Source of the DNA: JAUVIB01 sp964424545
GTDB lineage: Bacteria > Calditrichota > Calditrichia > Calditrichales > Calditrichaceae
Assembly: GCA_964424545.1 (NCBI GenBank)
Contig: CAYRJN010000139.1
Location: 1 to 10,316, forward strand
DNA length: 10,316 bases
Direction of reading: 5' to 3'
Positions 6,581 to 10,316 of this stretch are shown here, piece after piece. The first letter of the stretch is position 1. Every line of letters begins with the position of its first letter. Below the pieces are notes generated by a model, which saw nothing but the letters and a program-made list of their open reading frames with translations, did not search any database and had not been told where the DNA came from. The position numbers and the translations under genes were made by a program.

Positions 6581-6876
6581 TTACGATTCCGATCGAAATA
6601 AATCGAAATAATATGTTATTGTTATCATAGATGGGATTAAACCAATACTTAAGACAAACATCTCCTTATTTCATAGGTTCATACATATACAGTAGAAAAA
6701 ACGATAATTTTACCATAAAAAATCTCTTTAATTTGCAGGTTAGATAGAAAAATAGCGATAATAACATCTTTATTAATCACTTTGCTAAAGTATGTTCTTA
6801 TTGCCAAGCGGAATTGTTGCAAAAATCAATAAAAAGTGATAGCTTTTTCTCAAGGTCTTATTATTACGGTATAATT

Positions 6877-8565
6877 ATGAAAAAAATGAAATATAAAAAA
6901 ATCTTTCACAGTTTGAACGGTCAATTCTTTGCCTACTTTCTGTTATTTTCCTATATCCCTCTCATCATCTTCAGTATTATCGGATTTTTTGTTAATAAAT
7001 GTGTTATCAATGATATTCACAGCGGCTATCTCAGAGAAATAAATAAAATCGAATTGCAAACTATAAACCGCTTTGTAGAGAATAGACAACAAAAAATCAA
7101 AGCGCTGATACAAAAATACGATGGCCAACCCGAAGATGAATTGATAAAAAAAATAGAATCTGCATACGGGAAAAATATTGTGATTATTAAGGATAATAGT
7201 TCGGCTGAGAATAAAAAGGAGGCATTGACGACAATTCAAATGCAGGAAATTGGGGAAGATTGTTATTTTGATGAAAAAAAAGACAAAATTTATTTGGCAA
7301 GTACTGTAACAGATAATAAAAAAGTATTTATTGCTTTTGACGTAGCTGAACTTCAAAAGCTGCTTCACGCCGTCAGCGTAAACTATTATCATGAGATTAT
7401 TTGCGACGGTTCATACGGTAAAATAGTCATTACGGAAAGCAAAATATTACCGGCGGAAAGCGCAAACGTTACCCGGTACAAGGAGTATCTTAAAATACGT
7501 TCCGAGTTGCAAGGCAACGTTATGCTTGTTACCTACCGTACATCGTCAAATTTGTATGATAAATTATTTACATTTCTAAAAGAGATATTTATCGCCAATC
7601 TTATTATCGGTATTCTGCTTTTTATTGCCGCTTATTTTCTTGCCGATAAAATAGTTAATCCTATCCGTTCTCTTGCGCGTGCGGCAGAACGAATCAGCAA
7701 AGGCGAACTGTCGGAATCAATAAACGTGGAAGGGAAGAACGAGTTAAAAACGCTTGGCGATGAATTTGAGAATATGCGTAAAAAACTCAAAGAAGCCTAC
7801 AGCGATTTGGAACTAAAGATCGATGAGCGAACCAAAGCTTTGCAGGAAGCACAATTTCAAGTATCCCATCAGGAAAAAATGGCCAGTCTTGGATTAATGG
7901 CCGCCGGCGTGGCGCATGAGATCGGTAACCCTTTGACCAGTATTTCCTCTATGGCGCAAATAATAAAACGTAAAATAGACGATCCCTTGCTTGTACAATA
8001 TGCGGATACTATTTTGGAAAATATAGAACGCATTTCGCATATCGTGCATGAACTGGTAGATTTTGCCCGGCCAGCGAGTTATCGAGCGACCATGGTTAAT
8101 GTAAATGAAATTGTAAAAAATGCCGTGAATATAGTGCGATATAATCGGCGCGCAAAGCAAATTGATCTAAAACTTGAATTTCAGGACAGTTTACCGTCTG
8201 TTTATCTTGTGTCCGATCAATTATTACAGGTTTTTATTAATATCCTTATTAATGCCGTGGATGCGTTAAAAGAAAAGGATAACCTGATTAAAGTACGCAC
8301 TTATTATGAAAAAGGCGCTATTAATATTCAATTTATTGATAACGGTGTGGGCATTTCACAAGAAAATATCGATAAAATTTTCCAACCTTTCTTTACAACC
8401 AAAGAGGTTGGAAAAGGTACGGGACTGGGACTCTCGGTCAGTTACGGTATTATTAAAAATTTAAACGGTAAAATTGAAGTCGATAGCAAACAAGGTAAAG
8501 GGAGTACATTTACCGTGTTTATCCCTGTTTCAGAAAATTCGGGTGAAAAAAGTAACAAAAAATAA
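6877..8565 (+). CDS. Membrane-bound sensor histidine kinase (NtrB/AtoS-like)
   Basis: A 562-aa kinase expected to autophosphorylate on His and pass phosphate to the response regulator encoded next. Order: TM1 (about 17-39), an extracytoplasmic region of about 195 aa (40-236), TM2 (about 237-259), HAMP (about 258-312), a short coiled coil, a DHp domain with H347 in the H-box GVAHEIGNPL, and the HATPase domain. The latter has the N-box NILINAVDAL (Asn459), G1 box DNGVG (488-492), F-box FQPFFTTK (502-509) and G2 box GKGTGLGL (512-519). No PAS domain is evident in the cytoplasm. All catalytic boxes are intact. The sensor region has no motif I can name; Cache-like is possible. The start is uncertain: ATG 6877 or ATG 6886 gives a normal basic N-terminus before TM1, neither has a good Shine-Dalgarno site, and a TTG at 6814 would add 21 unconvincing residues. 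Confidence 0.95.
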   Translation: MKKMKYKKIFHSLNGQFFAYFLLFSYIPLIIFSIIGFFVNKCVINDIHSGYLREINKIELQTINRFVENRQQKIKALIQKYDGQPEDELIKKIESAYGKNIVIIKDNSSAENKKEALTTIQMQEIGEDCYFDEKKDKIYLASTVTDNKKVFIAFDVAELQKLLHAVSVNYYHEIICDGSYGKIVITESKILPAESANVTRYKEYLKIRSELQGNVMLVTYRTSSNLYDKLFTFLKEIFIANLIIGILLFIAAYFLADKIVNPIRSLARAAERISKGELSESINVEGKNELKTLGDEFENMRKKLKEAYSDLELKIDERTKALQEAQFQVSHQEKMASLGLMAAGVAHEIGNPLTSISSMAQIIKRKIDDPLLVQYADTILENIERISHIVHELVDFARPASYRATMVNVNEIVKNAVNIVRYNRRAKQIDLKLEFQDSLPSVYLVSDQLLQVFINILINAVDALKEKDNLIKVRTYYEKGAINIQFIDNGVGISQENIDKIFQPFFTTKEVGKGTGLGLSVSYGIIKNLNGKIEVDSKQGKGSTFTVFIPVSENSGEKSNKK

Positions 8566-8570
8566 ATTTT

Positions 8571-8598
8571 ATTGTGGATTGTTTCAAATATTGTGGAT
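8571..8598. repeat. Short direct repeat in the kinase-regulator gap
   Basis: ATTGTGGAT occurs at 8571-8579 and again at 8590-8598, a 19-bp period, inside the 86-nt gap between the kinase and regulator genes. A looser relative (ATTGTTGTG) follows. It might be an operator for the regulator or just low-complexity sequence. Confidence 0.4.
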
Positions 8599-8651
8599 AT
8601 ATTTGTATTGTTGTGTAATTAATTTTTAATGTAAAAGGAAATTATCTATTT

Positions 8652-9998
8652 ATGGTAGTAAAAATATTAGTTGTCGACGATGAAGTGACGATTAGGGATT
8701 CGTTAAAAATGGTGCTGGAAGAGGAAGGATACGCAACATTTACGGCCGCGAACGGGGCAGAAGCCTTTAAAATGGCGCAGCAAGATTATTTTGATATTGT
8801 TATTACCGATTTGAAAATGCCGGAGATGGACGGTATGACTTTAATGCAAAAATGCCGCCATACCTGCCCGCAAACGTCGATCATAATCATTACCGCTCAC
8901 GGAAGTTTAGATTCCGCCATTGAGGCCTTGCGCCTCGGCGCTTACGATTATTTTTTAAAACCATTTGATTTTGACGATGTATTGCTGAAGATAAAACGCT
9001 TGGTGAAGCATAATGAACTGGTTCAGGAAAATATGGCCTTGCGGCGGGAAGTGGAAAAAAAATACAATTTCAGTAATATCGTCGGACAAAGCCGACAGAT
9101 GCAAGAGGTTTTTAAATTGATCAAAAAAGTGGCTAAAACAAAAGGAAATGTGTTAATTACCGGGAAGAGCGGCACCGGAAAAGAGTTGGTGGCGAGAGCC
9201 ATTCATTATAACAGCGATCGTAAACATAAACCGTTTGTGGCCGTAAACTGCGGCGCCATCGTTGGTAACTTGATGGAAAGCGAGTTTTTCGGTCATAAAA
9301 AAGGCTCCTTTACGGGTGCCGTGCGCGACAAAGAAGGATTGTTCCAAATGGCTAATGCAGGAACGCTCTTTCTTGATGAAGTGGGCGATATTCCCCTTAA
9401 TTTACAAGTAAAATTACTAAGAGCAATTGAAGAACGGGAAGTAATGCCCGTTGGGGGTGTAAATCCCGTAAAAGTGGATGTAAGGATAATTGCGGCAACT
9501 AACAGAGATCTGGACGAAGATGTAAATAGGGGACGTTTTAGAGACGACTTGTATTATCGTTTGAATGTGGTTGAAATTCAATTGCCGTCGCTTAGTCAGC
9601 GTAGGGAAGATATCCCGCTTTTGGTCAACCATTTTATTCAAAAATATAATACGGAACTGAAACGCGCTATTAAAGGCGTGGATAATGAAACGATGCGGGT
9701 TTTGATGAATTATGAATGGAAGGGCGGAATCAGGGAATTGGAAAATGTAATAGAAAGAGCGCTGATTTTAAGCGAAAGCGATTATTTAAGCAAAGAAGAC
9801 CTGCCGCGCAACATGCTGAGCGACGATTATTATTTTGAAGAACCCGACCGTTTGAAAGAGGCTGTTGCTGCATTTGAGAAGGAACATATTTTAAATATTT
9901 TAAAAAGAGTGGATATGAATAAAGAAGAGGCCAGTAAAATTCTGGATATCAGTTTATCATCCTTATATCGTAAAATTGACGAACTCAATATAAAATAA
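8652..9998 (+). CDS. NtrC-family sigma-54-dependent response regulator
   Basis: A 448-aa activator with three domains in the usual order. The REC domain (1-120) has the acidic pair Asp9/Asp10, phospho-acceptor Asp53 in ITDLKMPEMDG, Thr81 in ITAH and Lys103 in FLKPFD. The AAA+ domain (about 140-375) has Walker A GKSGTGKE (171-178), the sigma-54 contact loop GSFTGA (218-223), Walker B TLFLDE (238-243), Arg-finger candidates Arg297 and Arg303 in FRDDLYYRLNV, and sensor II Arg361 in GGIREL. The C-terminal Fis-type HTH (about 405-448) ends in ASKILDISLSSLYRKIDEL. It should drive sigma-54 promoters when phosphorylated, most likely by the kinase encoded 86 nt upstream. AAGGAA ends 11 nt before the ATG, a longish spacing. 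Three motif positions differ from the commonest forms (GESGTGKE, GAFTGA, PGNVREL). The target genes are not evident in the window. Confidence 0.96.
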   Translation: MVVKILVVDDEVTIRDSLKMVLEEEGYATFTAANGAEAFKMAQQDYFDIVITDLKMPEMDGMTLMQKCRHTCPQTSIIIITAHGSLDSAIEALRLGAYDYFLKPFDFDDVLLKIKRLVKHNELVQENMALRREVEKKYNFSNIVGQSRQMQEVFKLIKKVAKTKGNVLITGKSGTGKELVARAIHYNSDRKHKPFVAVNCGAIVGNLMESEFFGHKKGSFTGAVRDKEGLFQMANAGTLFLDEVGDIPLNLQVKLLRAIEEREVMPVGGVNPVKVDVRIIAATNRDLDEDVNRGRFRDDLYYRLNVVEIQLPSLSQRREDIPLLVNHFIQKYNTELKRAIKGVDNETMRVLMNYEWKGGIRELENVIERALILSESDYLSKEDLPRNMLSDDYYFEEPDRLKEAVAAFEKEHILNILKRVDMNKEEASKILDISLSSLYRKIDELNIK

Positions 9999-10043
9999 AA
10001 GAACATAGCTTCGCAAAATGATTAATGTTGAATTACGCAAATA

Positions 10044-10178
10044 GAAAAACAGATTAAAACCGTCCCCTTAAAAAAGGGGACTATAGGGGTTGTCCGGTTT
10101 TCATTATTCATTAATTCCGATATTTATCACAACCCCCTTTCCCCTTTTAAAAGGGGAGATTTATTTTTTTCTGTTTTG
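10044..10178. repeat. Palindromic intergenic repeat element with nested hairpins
   Basis: Two arms (about 10044-10092 and 10128-10178) are imperfect reverse complements: outer AAAACAG / CTGTTTT, inner GGGGTTGT / ACAACCCC. Each arm carries its own palindrome: GTCCCCTT-AAAA-AAGGGGAC (10062-10081) on the left and the unbroken 18-bp TCCCCTTTTAAAAGGGGA (10140-10157) on the right. The right hairpin is followed by a T-rich stretch (10160-10170), so on the + strand it could also end the kinase-regulator transcript. There is no ORF inside. It looks like a dispersed, non-coding repeat; copy number cannot be judged from this window. Confidence 0.65.
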
Positions 10179-10286
10179 CAAGATAGATGGAATAAGCGTA
10201 ATCTTTGAAATTCCGATACAATAAATTATTTATCACATGAAAAGGTAGCTTTTAACTAATTAAATTTTTTATAAAAAATGTTTTTT

Positions 10287-10293
10287 AAGGAGG
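10287..10293 (+). promoter_or_regulatory. Ribosome binding site of the gene entering at the right edge
   Basis: AAGGAGG, 4 nt before the ATG at 10298. It is a strong Shine-Dalgarno match, which makes that ATG a credible start although only six codons are visible. Confidence 0.75.
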
Positions 10294-10297
10294 AAAA

Positions 10298-10316
10298 ATG
10301 ATCCGCAAAGAGGACG
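10298..10316 (+). CDS. Start of an unidentified gene (truncated by the window edge)
   Basis: Only MIRKED is visible. The evidence for a gene is the AAGGAGG site just upstream and an intergenic spacer with a repeat element before it. No product can be assigned. As the next gene on the same strand it is worth checking as a target of the upstream sigma-54 regulator. Confidence 0.6.

Larger units (their letters stand above)
6162..6876. other. Long AT-rich intergenic region between divergent units
   Basis: About 715 nt without a supportable gene lie between the minus-strand FMN-binding gene and the + strand histidine kinase gene. It must hold both divergent promoters. It contains the ribosome binding site at 6168-6175, the inverted-repeat element at about 6458-6580, a tandem pair of ATCGAAATAA (6592-6601 and 6602-6611) and a TATAAT hexamer at 6870-6875. 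That hexamer lies too close to the ATG at 6877 to be a conventional promoter for that start. Much of the remainder (6300-6400 and 6600-6800) is low-complexity A/T. I found no tRNA, no terminator and no convincing sigma-54 (-24/-12) promoter. Confidence 0.7.
9999..10297. other. Intergenic region after the regulator gene
   Basis: About 300 nt with no supportable gene. It holds the palindromic repeat (10044-10178), then an AT-rich stretch (10190-10286) that should contain the promoter of the gene starting at 10298. I could not identify a convincing -35/-10 pair or a -24/-12 sigma-54 element; all GC dinucleotides in 10160-10290 lack a GG twelve bases upstream. Confidence 0.6.

Noticed and set aside
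6814..6876. TTG start for the histidine kinase
   Set aside because: The added 21 residues do not resemble a kinase N-terminus and no clear ribosome binding site supports the TTG; the ATGs at 6877 or 6886 give a normal basic start before TM1.
6780..6876. Sigma-54 promoter upstream of the kinase gene (GCGGAATTGTTGC)
   Set aside because: The GG and GC dinucleotides are 9 bases apart, not the required 12, and the surrounding consensus is absent.
6458..10178. CRISPR array or transposon ends formed by the two fold-back repeats
   Set aside because: The two repeats are unrelated in sequence, are not regularly spaced, and enclose the kinase and regulator genes rather than a transposase; no array structure exists.

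Overview
The window looks like chromosomal DNA from a moderately AT-rich, Gram-negative-type bacterium. It carries an inner-membrane/envelope gene pair of the TIGR03546/TIGR03545 type, an exported sulfatase with a possible lipobox, a type 1 isopentenyl-diphosphate isomerase and an NtrB/NtrC-like two-component pair. It also has intergenic palindromic repeats of a style I associate with Bacteroidota, Ignavibacteria and other FCB-group genomes. The taxonomic guess is tentative and rests on gene style, not on a marker gene. Shine-Dalgarno sites are clear at several genes and apparently absent at the histidine kinase.

Left part (1-1155, + strand): the 3' end of idi (type 1 IPP isomerase) is followed after 26 nt by nagB, a complete glucosamine-6-phosphate deaminase that keeps the catalytic and allosteric residues in E. 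coli numbering. A stem-loop with a T-run at 1119-1155 ends this unit. It also lies just past the stop of a convergent minus-strand sulfatase (1185-2765), an exported Cys-type formylglycine sulfatase.

Centre (2965-6161, minus strand): a two-gene operon encodes a small polytopic membrane protein (TIGR03546, DUF2062-like) and, with zero intervening nucleotides (stop TAA then ATG), a 612-residue membrane-anchored AsmA-like protein with coiled coils (TIGR03545). The pair is conserved but, to my knowledge, has no assigned function, and it is the best candidate here for an uncharacterised system, possibly in envelope lipid traffic. Upstream of it and separated by a strong terminator is a secreted protein made of two FMN-binding domains in tandem. 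The first has a perfect flavinylation motif and the second an eroded one.

Right part (6162-10316, + strand): about 0.7 kb of AT-rich non-coding DNA carries an imperfect inverted repeat. It is followed by a membrane-bound sensor histidine kinase with a sizeable unassigned extracytoplasmic domain, then its likely partner, an NtrC-family sigma-54 activator with REC, AAA+ and Fis-type HTH domains. Downstream lies another long palindromic repeat element, and the first six codons of a further gene appear behind a strong ribosome binding site.

Functionally the window is mosaic: precursor metabolism (idi, nagB), a sulfatase, envelope biogenesis or lipid handling (TIGR pair), extracytoplasmic flavin redox, and signalling. 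No mobile-element gene, CRISPR array, tRNA or rRNA was seen.
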